64,000 bases of DNA, taken from NCBI RefSeq assembly GCF_012516375.2, contig NZ_CP051204.2, forward strand, positions 4,588,001 through 4,652,000. The letters run 5' to 3'. Shown here one piece after another: positions 48,733 to 58,475 of this stretch. Source of the DNA: Chitinophaga oryzae. GTDB lineage: Bacteria; Bacteroidota; Bacteroidia; Chitinophagales; Chitinophagaceae. Within the stretch, counting starts at the first letter, position 1; the number at the start of each line of letters is the position of its first letter. The position numbers were made by a program, and so were the translations under genes. A model generated the notes under the pieces. The model was given only the letters and a program-made list of their open reading frames with translations. It did no database searches and was not told the origin of the DNA.

Positions 48733-50298
48733 CTAATACCCGGGATTCTGTTTTAACACTCCGTTGGCAATATCCACTTCCTGCTGCGGGATAGGCAGCC
48801 TGCCCCGCTTGGTAACATCCCAGTCCATATTGAAACGGCTCTGGTCTCCGTCATAGTCCGCTCCCCTTGTGCCGGAGGCGTCAATGGCTTTTTTCGCATA
48901 GTCGAGACCGTAGCGCAGCAGGTCCCAGTAACGGATACCTTCTCCGGCAAACTCCACCCGGCGCTCATGACGGATACTCTCGACCGTGGCCTTCACCTCC
49001 GGCATCTTCACACGGTCACGCACCTGTTTCAGATAGGCGTCCGCTTTGCCCTGGTTATCACCCAGCCACAGTTCAGCTGCCATCAGCAACACATCGGCAT
49101 AACGGATGGAGCGGTAGTTGTTGCCCCAGTTGGCGTCGCTGTTGGCGCCCGCTTTGTATTCAATATGGGTGGCGTATTTTTTATTGAAATAACCGGTGTA
49201 CTGCCAGCTCTTCGCAATGGCGCTGAAATCACGGCCATACAGGATGGTCTGGTCGCGGCGCGGATCGTTGGGTTCAAATTCATCATACAGTGACTGCGTG
49301 ATGGTACTGTAGCTCCAGCCGGCGGTATATACCGGATCGTTGATACCCCTGGGTGCAAACATATGCACGCTGAGGTTACCCTGCCCCAAACGCTGATCGT
49401 TCACGTTGCTGACAGGGATCAGGCCACTGTGCGAAACTTCGAACACAGACTCAGGCCCAAATTCACCGGCCTTGCGCCAGATACCGGCAAAATCCTCTGC
49501 CAGTTTGAAGCCGCCATTGCTGATGATATCTTCCAGGTAGTCACGGGCCACCGTTTTGTTGATCGTTTTGGATCCTGCCTGTAAATCCAGGTTGTACACG
49601 CCTTTGTAGAAAAGATACACCCGGGCCATCAGGGCTTTGGCGCCCCAGTAGGTAGCATGGCCGCCTACCTGGCGCTGCGTTGTTTTCGGAAGATCGGCCA
49701 TCGCTTCTTCCAGGTCTTTGGCGATCTGGTTAAAAACCGCCTCCGGTTTGGCTTGTGGCTGATTATACTGCGCAGCGTCTACCAGCGGTACGGTCACCAG
49801 CGGCACGTTTTCATACCAGCGCACCAGTTCAAAGTAGAAGTAAGCACGCAGGAATTTGGCTTCCGCGATGGTGGTCCGCCTGAACTCATCTGAAGCCGTC
49901 ACTTTGCCTATTTTTTCGAGGTACACGTTAGCACGGGCAATACCGGCGTAATAGATAGACCAGAGGCCGCGGTAAGTCTGGTCGCCGATGGTAACCGTCC
50001 GGAACTGGTCCAGCCCTTTGATGCCTACGCCATCGCTCTGGCTACCGCCGCCGGAGTAAGCATCATCGGATGCCGCCTCACTCCAGCAGTGTGTAGGATG
50101 GAATCCCATCCACTGGTTCCATTGCAGCACATGGTACACGCCGGCCAGCGCCTGGCCGGCTTCTTTTTCATTGCGGAAAAAATTGCTCTCGACAATTTGT
50201 GATGGCGGGTCCAGCTCCAGGAAAGATTTGGAACAACCACTACCTACCAGCAACAGCGACACACATACGTGTTTTATATAACGGAATCTTGTTTTCAT
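48733..50298 (-). CDS. SusD/RagB-family nutrient-binding lipoprotein
   Basis: A 521-residue surface lipoprotein (KHVCVSLLLVGSGC, Cys22, then SKSFLELDPP, the usual SusD opening). SusD/RagB helices include QALAGVYHVLQW, IAEAKFLRAYFYFELVRWYENVPLV, GAKALMARVYLFYKGVY and YADVLLMAAELWLGDNQGKADAYLKQV; the RagB end is IRHERRVEFAGEGIRYWDLLRYG. It is the last gene of the ECF-FecR-SusC-SusD operon on this strand and starts 14 bases after susC. Ligand unknown. Confidence 0.93.
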   Translation of the reverse strand: MKTRFRYIKHVCVSLLLVGSGCSKSFLELDPPSQIVESNFFRNEKEAGQALAGVYHVLQWNQWMGFHPTHCWSEAASDDAYSGGGSQSDGVGIKGLDQFRTVTIGDQTYRGLWSIYYAGIARANVYLEKIGKVTASDEFRRTTIAEAKFLRAYFYFELVRWYENVPLVTVPLVDAAQYNQPQAKPEAVFNQIAKDLEEAMADLPKTTQRQVGGHATYWGAKALMARVYLFYKGVYNLDLQAGSKTINKTVARDYLEDIISNGGFKLAEDFAGIWRKAGEFGPESVFEVSHSGLIPVSNVNDQRLGQGNLSVHMFAPRGINDPVYTAGWSYSTITQSLYDEFEPNDPRRDQTILYGRDFSAIAKSWQYTGYFNKKYATHIEYKAGANSDANWGNNYRSIRYADVLLMAAELWLGDNQGKADAYLKQVRDRVKMPEVKATVESIRHERRVEFAGEGIRYWDLLRYGLDYAKKAIDASGTRGADYDGDQSRFNMDWDVTKRGRLPIPQQEVDIANGVLKQNPGY

Positions 50299-50312
50299 AC
50301 TTGTAAGAGGAA

Positions 50313-53300
50313 TTATAAGTTAACATTAACGCCGGCACGGAAAGTTCTCGCCTGCGGGTATACGCCACGGTCCACACCCAGGTTGAGCGCGTCGCGTGCG
50401 CCGATCTCAGGATCAAAACCAGTATAACGGGTAAAGGTAAACGGATTGTCTACGGCAACGTACACACGCAGGTTATTCAGTTTCGCTTTCTTTACCAGCT
50501 CTTCTGCCAGCGTATACCCTACCTGGATATTCTTGATACGCACAAAGCTGGCGTTCTCTATATACACGTCGGACACGTTATTGTGGTTGCCGTTGTTATC
50601 TGCAAAAGTAAAGCGGGGGTATTTGGCGCCGGAACCCTCTTCTGTCCATCTGTTGAGGTACTCACGCGGCATATTGGCCATCTTGATGTCGTAACGGTAC
50701 AAACCGTTCAGCAGCTGATGCCCGAACATCCCTACGGCAAACATGCTGAAGTCGAAACGTTTATACGTCAGGTTAAGGTTCAGGCCTGCGGTGACATCCG
50801 GGTTAGGATCGCCGATGATAGTTTTGTCATTGTTGTCCAGTTTGCCGTCGCCGTTGAGGTCCATGAACTTCAGGTCGCCCGGCACTGCTTTGGACTGTAT
50901 CTTCCTGCCATCGGGGCCTACGTAGTCGTCCACTTCTTTTTTATTCTGGAAGATACCATCGGTACGGTACCCCCACAGGTAGCCGATAGGATATCCCACC
51001 TGCATACGGGTAACGGCGCCTGCGCCGATAAACCCGGTACCGGCTACTGCCTTGGCGGCATTGTTGATGGCGGTCACGTTATTTTTATTATAGGCGCCGT
51101 TCACGGTCACATTGAAACTCAGGTCTTTATTCACCTGTTGTTTATAGGTAATGCCCAGTTCCACGCCTTTGTTGGACACGGAGCCGCCATTCACATAAGG
51201 GGAAGGATTGCCCACGATAGCGGTGATCGGCGGGTTGAACAACAGACCGATGGTGTTTTTGATATAGTAGTCCGCCGTAACAGCCAGCCTGCCCTTCCAC
51301 AGTTCCATGTCTACGCCGAAGTTGGTCTGTTCGGAGGTTTCCCATTTAAGATTGGGATTAGGCACGGCGCCGGAGGCCACCCCGTTGAGGTAATACTCTT
51401 CGCCGGTGGGTTTGATAAACGTATAGCCGTTACCGAGTACCATGCCGGCAGCCCAGGGGAAGGAGTTGTCCCCGATATTTTCGTTACCGTTCTGGCCCCA
51501 GGAAGCACGCAGCTTCAGGAAGGTAACGGTATTGGAGGTATAGAATTTCTCTTTGGACAGCACCCATCCGCCGGACACGGAAGGGAACGTGGCAAACGGG
51601 TTGTTGCGGCCGAAACGGGAAGAGCCATCGCGGCGCAGCGTGGCGGACAACAGGTACTTGCCGTCGTAGTCATATGCCGCGCGGCCAAAGTAAGACAACA
51701 GCGCTCTTACATCGGCGCCGCCGCTCACTTTATTCAGTGTTTCATTGGTGGCCAGATCGATGTAGGCCATATCCGGGTCGCTGGTGATCAGGTCCGGCCG
51801 GGAGCCGTTCATATTTTCGAAGCGGGATTTCAGGGCGGTATGCCCTAACAGCGCCTGCACGTTATGTTTGCCGAATTTCCGGTTGTAAGACAACACGTTC
51901 TCCACCTGCCAGGTATAGCGGCGGGAGAATCCTTTGCCCACCAGGCTTACGTCTGTTTTGGAGGCGCTGTTGAGATAATACTGCGGGGTAAAGCTGCTGC
52001 TGCTGTAGTTATTGACTTCAATACCCAGTGAAGAACGGAACTTCAGTCCTTTCATCAGGTCGACTTCGCCGTAAGCGTTACCCAGGATCTTATCGTTTTT
52101 GTTTTTACCGTTGGCCAGTTGCATGGCGGCCAGCGGGTTGGTAGGTCCGTCGGTGATGATGGTGGAGATACCATAAATCTGATCGCCGTTGCGGATGGCG
52201 TTGACAGGGTAATGCACCGGGTTGTTCAGTTTGGCCGGATCTGTTTCATACACGGGCGTCAGCGGATCGAGGTTGATGGCATTGTTCAGCACGCCGCCGT
52301 AGTCAGCGTTGGCATTGATGCCGCGGCTGGTGGTGTTCATATAACTTAAGCTCACGCCTACACGCAGAAAGTCCTTTATTTTCTGGTCGCCGTTGAGGCG
52401 GATGGTATAACGTTCAAACTGGGAGCGCTCGCCGCCCACGATGCCCTGTTGCCCGAAATAGGAGAACGAAGTGAAGTAGGTGGAGTTTTCGCTGCCGCCG
52501 CTCACAGACACATTGTGATTGGTGATAGGCGCGTTTTTGGTGAAGGTGGCATCCTGCCAGTTGGTACCTTTCCCGTATTGTGCAGGGTTGGCGAAAGGCG
52601 CTGCCTGGTTGGCATTGCGGGCGCCTTCGTTCATCATTTCGGCGTACTCGGTCCCGTTCAGCACCGGCACTTTGCGCCAGGCGTTCTGGATGCCGTAGTA
52701 GCCGTCATACGCTACGCGGGCAGGACCTTTTTTACCGCTTTTGGTGGTGATCAGCACCACGCCGTTAGCGCCACGGGCGCCGTAGATGGCTGCAGAAGCA
52801 GCATCTTTCAGCACGTCCATGCGCTCAATATCATTAGGGTTGAGGTATTCGATGTCGTTTACCGGGAAACCGTCTACGATGTAGAGCGGGTCCGGGTTTT
52901 TGTTGGTACCTGTGCCACGGATACGGATCATTGGTTTTTCACCGGGCTGACCGGAAGGCGTGAGTACCAGTACGCCGGGAGCGCTGCCCTGTAAGGCCTG
53001 CTCTGCGCGGAGGATGGATTGCTTTCCGATGAAATCGGTATTCACGGTGGTGATAGACGTGGACACATCGCTTTTTTTCTGGGTGCCGTAACCGATGACC
53101 ACCAGCTGGTTCAGCTCTGTGGCGGATTCTTTCAGTTTAATCAGCAGTGATACTTTCTCTCCCTCGGCCAGCTTGTGGTTGCGCGACTGCTGTTTAATAT
53201 AACCGATAGAAGTAAACGAAATGGCATAAGGTCCGCCGGCAGGAATGCCGGTAATGAGGAATACGCCCTGTGCATCGGTGACTTGCCCTTTGCGGAAAGA

Positions 53301-53480
53301 GGAGTCGGCGTTGATAACGCCCACGGTCACGCCGGGCAGCGTTTCGCCTTTTTCGTTTTTAACGACGCCGGTGATGGTGCCTCCACCGCTCTGTGCATGC
53401 GCCGTTAGTGCCAGCAGCCATAGGGAAATAAAAAGCCAGCTGCCTCTTTTGAGAGACTGTTTTGTAAATCTGATCATCAT
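50313..53480 (-). CDS. SusC/RagA-type TonB-dependent transporter without STN domain
   Basis: A 1,055-residue outer-membrane transporter (alternative start one codon later). A signal peptide (LKRGSWLFISLWLLALTAHAQ) is followed directly by a CarboxypepD_reg domain (GTITGVVKNEKGETLPGVTV), the plug (VVIGYGTQKKSDVSTSITTV, IRIRGTGTNKNPDPLYIVDG) and the barrel ending FRAGVNVNL. No STN domain precedes the sandwich, although an ECF and FecR gene stand upstream. Length is usual for SusC without STN. Confidence 0.94.
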   Translation of the reverse strand: MMIRFTKQSLKRGSWLFISLWLLALTAHAQSGGGTITGVVKNEKGETLPGVTVGVINADSSFRKGQVTDAQGVFLITGIPAGGPYAISFTSIGYIKQQSRNHKLAEGEKVSLLIKLKESATELNQLVVIGYGTQKKSDVSTSITTVNTDFIGKQSILRAEQALQGSAPGVLVLTPSGQPGEKPMIRIRGTGTNKNPDPLYIVDGFPVNDIEYLNPNDIERMDVLKDAASAAIYGARGANGVVLITTKSGKKGPARVAYDGYYGIQNAWRKVPVLNGTEYAEMMNEGARNANQAAPFANPAQYGKGTNWQDATFTKNAPITNHNVSVSGGSENSTYFTSFSYFGQQGIVGGERSQFERYTIRLNGDQKIKDFLRVGVSLSYMNTTSRGINANADYGGVLNNAINLDPLTPVYETDPAKLNNPVHYPVNAIRNGDQIYGISTIITDGPTNPLAAMQLANGKNKNDKILGNAYGEVDLMKGLKFRSSLGIEVNNYSSSSFTPQYYLNSASKTDVSLVGKGFSRRYTWQVENVLSYNRKFGKHNVQALLGHTALKSRFENMNGSRPDLITSDPDMAYIDLATNETLNKVSGGADVRALLSYFGRAAYDYDGKYLLSATLRRDGSSRFGRNNPFATFPSVSGGWVLSKEKFYTSNTVTFLKLRASWGQNGNENIGDNSFPWAAGMVLGNGYTFIKPTGEEYYLNGVASGAVPNPNLKWETSEQTNFGVDMELWKGRLAVTADYYIKNTIGLLFNPPITAIVGNPSPYVNGGSVSNKGVELGITYKQQVNKDLSFNVTVNGAYNKNNVTAINNAAKAVAGTGFIGAGAVTRMQVGYPIGYLWGYRTDGIFQNKKEVDDYVGPDGRKIQSKAVPGDLKFMDLNGDGKLDNNDKTIIGDPNPDVTAGLNLNLTYKRFDFSMFAVGMFGHQLLNGLYRYDIKMANMPREYLNRWTEEGSGAKYPRFTFADNNGNHNNVSDVYIENASFVRIKNIQVGYTLAEELVKKAKLNNLRVYVAVDNPFTFTRYTGFDPEIGARDALNLGVDRGVYPQARTFRAGVNVNL

Positions 53481-53566
53481 AACGTTTATTTTATGGCATA
53501 GCAGTGCCCCGCTATCCAGCCTTACGTGAATAACCTGTTATCTGTAGGTGACTTTAAAAAGACGGA

Positions 53567-54598
53567 CTATTTACGGATGTGATAACCTGTGTTATCTTTT
53601 GTCAATGTTAGTTGGTTTAATGTCGCTATCGTGTGAATAATATCATCGGCTTCCTGTTGTCCTGTCAGCGTTCCACTGAAGAAACAGCCTTTCAGGTCTG
53701 CCGGGTCTGCGGTAATCTGTATACCATATTCCCGGTGTAATACGTTAAACACCTCTTCCACCGCACATTTGACAAACTCTATCTGCCCGTCGTGCATCAG
53801 CACCGTTGCTTCGGGCGCCGCTTCCGGAGCGGTTGTCACCGGCTTTACCGGTTGCTTCCACGCATATACAGACAGTTTGTTATTGTCTTCATTCCAGGCC
53901 AGCTCCTGCCCCGGCGCCAGGTAGGTACCTTTGCCGGCTTTCGTTTTCACCACTATTTTTCCGCTCATCAACCGCACTTTTACGTGGTGGGCATGTTCCG
54001 GAGCGCTCACCATAAACACGGTGCCCAGTGCGGTGGTGCTCACCGCTCCGCTATGCACCGTAAAGGGCAGGGCCGCCCTTGCCGCCACGTCAAAAATGGC
54101 TTCGCCGCTCAGCTGCAGTTCGCGATGCTGCCGTCCATAACCGGCATCATAACGTACTTCCGCCGATGGCCGCAGGGTGGCCTGTGTGCCGTCCGGCAGC
54201 CGTACCACGCTGTCCGCGGCCTGATGTACCCGCAGCACCGTAATGACAGGCACTGTGACAGCGGGCGCATGTGCTGCGACCGGCATGGTTTTGCGCACCG
54301 GGCGCTCGGCAGCGGGCATGCTCCACCACACCCATCCCGCGATGGCCGCAGCGGCAGCGGTACCGATGGCGGGCCACAACAGTCGGCGGCGGGTATGCAC
54401 GGTCTGGCGACGGATAGCTGTCAGCATTCGCTCCGATTGTTCTTCGGGCAGCGTCATCTCTGCGCCCCACCCCTGTTGGTCCAGGAACTGTTCCAGTTCC
54501 TCAGGATGGCGATGCAGATAATCAGCGATCTCCCGCTGTTCGGCCGGTGCACAACGGCCTTCCAGGTATCGTGCGATCTGTTCGGTTGAAATGGGCAT
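53567..54598 (-). CDS. FecR-family anti-sigma factor with DUF4974-type C-terminus
   Basis: A 343-residue protein: cytosolic N-terminus (QIARYLEGRCAPAEQREIADYL), one membrane helix near 74-93 (LWPAIGTAAAAAIAGWVWW), FecR domain at about 135-240 (DSVVRLPDGTQATLRPSAEVRYD, LSGEAIFDVAARAALPFTV) and C-terminal DUF4974 region (GQIEFVKCAVEEVFNVLHREYGIQI). It should hold the ECF factor encoded just upstream and receive a signal across the periplasm. Its partner SusC lacks STN, so the signal route is unclear. Confidence 0.92.
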   Translation of the reverse strand: MPISTEQIARYLEGRCAPAEQREIADYLHRHPEELEQFLDQQGWGAEMTLPEEQSERMLTAIRRQTVHTRRRLLWPAIGTAAAAAIAGWVWWSMPAAERPVRKTMPVAAHAPAVTVPVITVLRVHQAADSVVRLPDGTQATLRPSAEVRYDAGYGRQHRELQLSGEAIFDVAARAALPFTVHSGAVSTTALGTVFMVSAPEHAHHVKVRLMSGKIVVKTKAGKGTYLAPGQELAWNEDNNKLSVYAWKQPVKPVTTAPEAAPEATVLMHDGQIEFVKCAVEEVFNVLHREYGIQITADPADLKGCFFSGTLTGQQEADDIIHTIATLNQLTLTKDNTGYHIRK

Positions 54599-54668
54599 TT
54601 GATAAGGTTATACGTACGAAGTGGCAAAACACCCCTGCTCTGCGTAAAATTTTTTTCAGAAAAAGTCT

Positions 54669-55226
54669 TCAGAGTTGGCAAAACCACAGCAAAGCAAGGT
54701 GCAGCAGGCCCCCCAGGCGATGACGGAGGAATTTCAGGGCTTTGGACATATGCCCTTCGACTGTCTTGGGGGATATCGACAGTTCTTTGGCTATTTCCGG
54801 ATAGGTCAGTCCCTGTACCTTGCCCAGCAGGAACACCTCCCGGCGTACGGGCGGCAGCGTGTCTATAACGGTGGAAACCTGCCGCAGCAACGCGATGTCC
54901 CTGACGCCCGGCGCAATGGCGGCATCTTCCGCCAGGTGCTCCGTCATATTAATATAACGGATACGCCTGCTCGTGCGGCGGTGATAATCGATAAATACGG
55001 TCTTGGCTATCTGAAATAACTGGGTGGTAAGCGCCAGTGCGGGATTAAGGGTCTTACGGCTGGTCCACAGCTTCACAAATACTTCCTGTACCAGTTCCTC
55101 ACAAACATCCGCTTCCCGGGTATAACGCCACATAAACGCATACACGCGCGTATGATATTCGCGGTATACGGATTCAAAAGCGGCTGCATTCCCCAACTGT
55201 AACTGTAAAATATCAGGCATCCCCAC
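54669..55226 (-). CDS. ECF RNA polymerase sigma factor (Bacteroidota FecI-like)
   Basis: A 185-residue ECF factor. Region 2 is NAAAFESVYREYHTRVYAFMW and CEELVQEVFVKLWTSRKTLNP; region 4 is LPPVRREVFLLGKVQGLTYPEIAKELSISPKTVEGHMSKALKFL. The C-terminal tail is hydrophobic (LGGLLHLALLWFCQL). It starts the reverse-strand FecR-SusC-SusD unit; the FecR gene starts 70 bases after its stop. It resembles the ECF factor at 26778 in layout but is clearly a different paralogue. Confidence 0.92.
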   Translation of the reverse strand: MGMPDILQLQLGNAAAFESVYREYHTRVYAFMWRYTREADVCEELVQEVFVKLWTSRKTLNPALALTTQLFQIAKTVFIDYHRRTSRRIRYINMTEHLAEDAAIAPGVRDIALLRQVSTVIDTLPPVRREVFLLGKVQGLTYPEIAKELSISPKTVEGHMSKALKFLRHRLGGLLHLALLWFCQL

Positions 55227-55312
55227 ACGGTTGATCAGCGGGCAATTTAGTAAAAATGGCTGGTTTAATTGCGTATATACGTCCCTGATAACATTTTATT
55301 AAAAAACAGGGT

Positions 55313-55340
55313 AAAAAAAAGGGCCTGCTATTGCGGGCCC
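55313..55340 (-). terminator. intrinsic terminator overlapping the end of the amidase gene
   Basis: Reverse strand: GGGCCCGC (55340-55333) pairs with GCAGGCCC (55328-55321) across AATA, with one C/A mismatch, then eight T (55320-55313). The stop codon TAG at 55330-55328 lies inside the hairpin. Confidence 0.85.
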
Positions 55341-56383
55341 AGGAATTTAAACGGGTTAGTCCTTTTAAAGGAGCCGGAGACATCGCCGGCATATATCTCT
55401 CCCTTGGTCAGCGACAATTTCTTTACGCCTCCCTTGGGTGAAAAGTTCACATCCTTCAGGTCCACCCAAAAAGTATTGGGCGTAAGGGCAGACTCAAAGT
55501 AGTACACCAGGTTCTTCTGGTCAGACACTGTCCTCCAGCGGGTGGAAGAAATATTCGGCTGGTCGGGCGTGCTGATACCATAAGGCACGGAGCAGTTGCG
55601 GATCACGCTGAATACACTGGCGGCGGCCAGCCGGGAGTCTTTTGTTTTGGGAATAGCGGTGGTATAAAAAGATGCCCGCACAAAACGGTCTGCCGCTCTG
55701 TTGGTGCCAGGCAGCATCGTTGTGCCGCCGATTTCTTTCCAGTATTCATTCAGCGCTAACTGCTTCTCATATACCGGTGAGTTGGTCATCACCTGGTAAG
55801 CCGTATCGTGATGGATTACCAGTTTACCTTCAATATATTCAAAGATGGCATTATCGCCGCTGGGATCTGAAATGGAGAGATGCAGGGTGGCCAGCCGCGC
55901 TTGTCCAGGCACATTGTCGGACACGATGGTGAAACGTTCCTGTTTCAGCTCGTCTACAGCTTCTTTCACAGTGGCAAAATTATCGAGCACATACTGTACC
56001 CAGGCGGCGATGCTCAGGCCCGGTTTCTGACGGTCCCACTGCGGATACTGGGACTCTGCCAGCCAGAGCAGGTTGGCCACAAGTCCTTTTTCATTCATGC
56101 CGTCTGTACTGCAGATGTTGTACGCAGCAGCTACCACGCTGCCGTATTTGGATTTCCATTTAACGGTCTGGGCGCCGGTTTCGCCGCTGCGGGCCATGCC
56201 ACGGGGGAATATCCAAAGGTCTGTCTGGGTATCTTCCTTCCAGTCCATGGAACGGGCGGTGAGATACAAGCCGTCCAGGCCTTTGTAAACTACACGGGTG
56301 CACGCACGTCCGGGGTAAATGATAGCGATCGCTGCTAATGAGGCAATAATCGTGAGGGCGAGGGTTTTGAAAGTTAACTTCAT
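55328..56383 (-). CDS. exported linear-amide C-N hydrolase (choloylglycine hydrolase/penicillin V acylase family)
   Basis: A 351-residue Ntn hydrolase. A signal peptide ends at GRA before Cys28, which would become the N-terminal nucleophile. Relative to Cys28 the key residues have the spacing of bile-salt hydrolase (C2, R18, D21): Arg44 and Asp47 in LTARSMDWKED. Asn200 in QVMTNSPVYEKQL and the Arg in NRAADRFVRASFY complete the active site. NICSTDGMNEKGL is also family-typical. It hydrolyses an amide such as a conjugated bile acid, penicillin V or N-acyl homoserine lactone; the substrate cannot be read. Its terminator overlaps the stop. Confidence 0.87.
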   Translation of the reverse strand: MKLTFKTLALTIIASLAAIAIIYPGRACTRVVYKGLDGLYLTARSMDWKEDTQTDLWIFPRGMARSGETGAQTVKWKSKYGSVVAAAYNICSTDGMNEKGLVANLLWLAESQYPQWDRQKPGLSIAAWVQYVLDNFATVKEAVDELKQERFTIVSDNVPGQARLATLHLSISDPSGDNAIFEYIEGKLVIHHDTAYQVMTNSPVYEKQLALNEYWKEIGGTTMLPGTNRAADRFVRASFYTTAIPKTKDSRLAAASVFSVIRNCSVPYGISTPDQPNISSTRWRTVSDQKNLVYYFESALTPNTFWVDLKDVNFSPKGGVKKLSLTKGEIYAGDVSGSFKRTNPFKFLGPQ

Positions 56384-56444
56384 AGTGGTTCAAATGTTGG
56401 GTTACATTTTACTAAGAAACAACTTTTTCGCCAGATTGTTGACT

Positions 56445-57533
56445 TCAGGGGGTTTTGTTTAACTGAAAAGCCTGCTCTCCATATATCTTCCCGTTCACCT
56501 GGATGCTGATCAAATGCTTACCTGCATAGTGCTTCCGGGTGGTCATGTCTTTAAATACCTGTTTTTTGGAAAATGACAACAACTCCCCTGGCTGCAGCAC
56601 CACCTCTTTCAGCTTGAACACTTTCTGCGACAGCTCGCCGGAAGACTTCGGATAGTGGACCACGTAGTCTATTACCAGCTTCTGGGGAGACGTCTTTTCG
56701 CTCTTCAGCTGAAAAGTAAAGGTCAGCGCATCGCCCAGACGAATAGCAGCGGCACTCAGTTTAAACTGTGCCAGCTTAATCTTCACCTGCTTTTCAAAAT
56801 TGAATACGCTGAGCGAGTCTTTGTCTCCTTTTTTGATGAGCGTACGGCTGGCATGTTTGATGATCCAGCCGGTGTGCGGATGCTGCGCGTCCCACCCTTT
56901 TACCAGCTGCAGCATATAGGCGCTGTTGTCTTTGGAAATATCATTCAGGTGATTGGCGACCGATTTCCGCACATACAGTGTTTCATCCGTTTTGAGCGAC
57001 TCCAGGATATCCCGCGTCAGGAAAGGATTTTTAATGACGGCGTCGAGTTTAAAGGACCAGGGCAGCCGGGGACGGCTTCCTTCGGAGGCCAGCCTTCTCA
57101 CATGATGATCATCGTGCCGGGCCCATTGTTTCATGACGGTCAGCGTGCGGTCAAAATCCGTTTTCAGGAATTCCCGGATGGCAAATTCCGCAGAGCCCAA
57201 TGTGGTAAAGTATTGCAGCGCCTCCATGGAAAGTTCGAAATGATCCTTGCCATACAGGGCCACAAAATCCGGCAATACCAGGGCGGTATAGCCGGTCTTC
57301 AGCGACGGGGCTGCCTTCTGCAAAACCGCCACCGCCTTTTTATAGTCCCCGGGAAGATGTTTACCCAGCATCAACGCGGTATGGCGTAACCGGGCGTTCA
57401 GCTCACGGGTTTCCAGCCGGTCGGTTACGTCTTTATAAAAACCGTTCCGGTCAAATTGCTTATGTGCGGCCGCAAAAACATCGGCAAAGTGCCGGTAGAA
57501 CTCGCGGTTGAACATCTCTTTCAGTGGTTCCAT
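56445..57533 (-). CDS. DNA alkylation repair glycosylase AlkC-like, with C-terminal Ig-like domain
   Basis: A 362-residue protein. Residues 1-235 form a HEAT-like helical array of the AlkC/AlkD class (MEPLKEMFNREFYRHFADVF, WARHDDHHVRRLASEGSRPRLPWSFKL, DETLYVRKSVANHLNDISK, GWIIKHASRTLIKKGD). Residues ~245-360 form a beta-sandwich (RLGDALTFTFQLKSEK, VVLQPGELLSFSKKQVF), matching the Ig-like domain of characterised AlkC. Such enzymes remove 3-methyladenine/3-methylcytosine without base flipping. It starts 1-2 bases after the stop of the preceding gene and is probably co-transcribed with it. Confidence 0.88.
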   Translation of the reverse strand: MEPLKEMFNREFYRHFADVFAAAHKQFDRNGFYKDVTDRLETRELNARLRHTALMLGKHLPGDYKKAVAVLQKAAPSLKTGYTALVLPDFVALYGKDHFELSMEALQYFTTLGSAEFAIREFLKTDFDRTLTVMKQWARHDDHHVRRLASEGSRPRLPWSFKLDAVIKNPFLTRDILESLKTDETLYVRKSVANHLNDISKDNSAYMLQLVKGWDAQHPHTGWIIKHASRTLIKKGDKDSLSVFNFEKQVKIKLAQFKLSAAAIRLGDALTFTFQLKSEKTSPQKLVIDYVVHYPKSSGELSQKVFKLKEVVLQPGELLSFSKKQVFKDMTTRKHYAGKHLISIQVNGKIYGEQAFQLNKTP

Positions 57534-57534
57534 A

Positions 57535-58437
57535 CTATTCTATATTACAAACAACGTTCACAGGCCAGCTTTGGTGCATCTGGCTGGTCCCTTCTCTCTG
57601 GCTGATGACAGCATCGCAGAAACGTTTTCGGAGCGAATCAAAACCGTTCAGCGTACTGCGGATAGCCGTGTCATTCAGTCCCTCCACCACCGGCAAGGTG
57701 CCTATTTTAACCAACCGGCTCCGGCAGATAGCTACGTCACGGTGCAGCAGGCCGTATTTACTCAGTCCGAAAAAACATTTAGGGTTGCCGCCGAGATGCT
57801 GCCATATCCGTTCAATATTGGGTTGCATTTTTTTGGTCGTAGCGGTATCGTAAAAAGATTCAATGGTGCGGCCTAAAAGATGGCAGGAATGCAGATCGGC
57901 GACGGTGGGCATGGTTTCACTGTAATAGGTGGTGGGCACCAGCATATATTCGCAAACACCTCGCTGCTGGAAGATCTCTGCGCAAAGCGCCACCAGATAG
58001 CAGCCGTTGTCCAGTTGAAAAGCCAGCAGATCATAGGGCTGGAAATAGAAGCGGGTGACTTTCCGGTATTTTTTTCTTGCCCTGACTTTCGCGTTAGGCT
58101 GACTGATCTTTTTCCAGTAGCGGTCCAGTTCTTTTTGCCGCGCTTTTCCATCGGGGCCATCAGGGTCCCATGCTTTGATGAAAGCGCCTTTATCAATAAC
58201 AGACCTGATGAATGCCAGTTTGTTTCCATCCATCAGGCCCGTTTCCCAAAGGGCAAGCCCGCAGGCGGTCACATACAGCTCGTAGTCCAGCGCATCTCCG
58301 CTGTATTCTTCATTCTCCAGCGGAAACGTTGTCTCGATGACGGAGAGGTCTTCCCCGCCGTCGTACATGTCCATGAAGCCTCCGTAAACATCGTGGGCCG
58401 TGTCGCTGTCAATAATCTTAACACCATCAATTGCCAT
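57535..58437 (-). CDS. protein of unknown function
   Basis: A 300-residue cytosolic protein. The N-terminal ~75 residues (DVYGGFMDMYDGGEDLSVIE and SGDALDYELYVTACGLALWETG) weakly resemble DUF4259-type helical proteins. The remainder is an alpha/beta domain with many Tyr, Lys and His residues (KVTRFYFQPYDLLAFQLDNGCYLVALC, YMLVPTTYYSETMPTVADLHSC). No catalytic motif was recognised. The AlkC gene starts immediately after its stop, so the two are likely translated together. Confidence 0.65.
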   Translation of the reverse strand: MAIDGVKIIDSDTAHDVYGGFMDMYDGGEDLSVIETTFPLENEEYSGDALDYELYVTACGLALWETGLMDGNKLAFIRSVIDKGAFIKAWDPDGPDGKARQKELDRYWKKISQPNAKVRARKKYRKVTRFYFQPYDLLAFQLDNGCYLVALCAEIFQQRGVCEYMLVPTTYYSETMPTVADLHSCHLLGRTIESFYDTATTKKMQPNIERIWQHLGGNPKCFFGLSKYGLLHRDVAICRSRLVKIGTLPVVEGLNDTAIRSTLNGFDSLRKRFCDAVISQREGTSQMHQSWPVNVVCNIE

Positions 58438-58475
58438 TGCAGTACAGAATTTTTTGCAATGGCAAGTTAAGTAAA

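Noticed and set aside
50583..51848. Long open frame (421 codons) on the forward strand
   Set aside because: It lies entirely antisense to the SusC gene and its peptide has no family character; such frames arise from the codon bias of the real gene.
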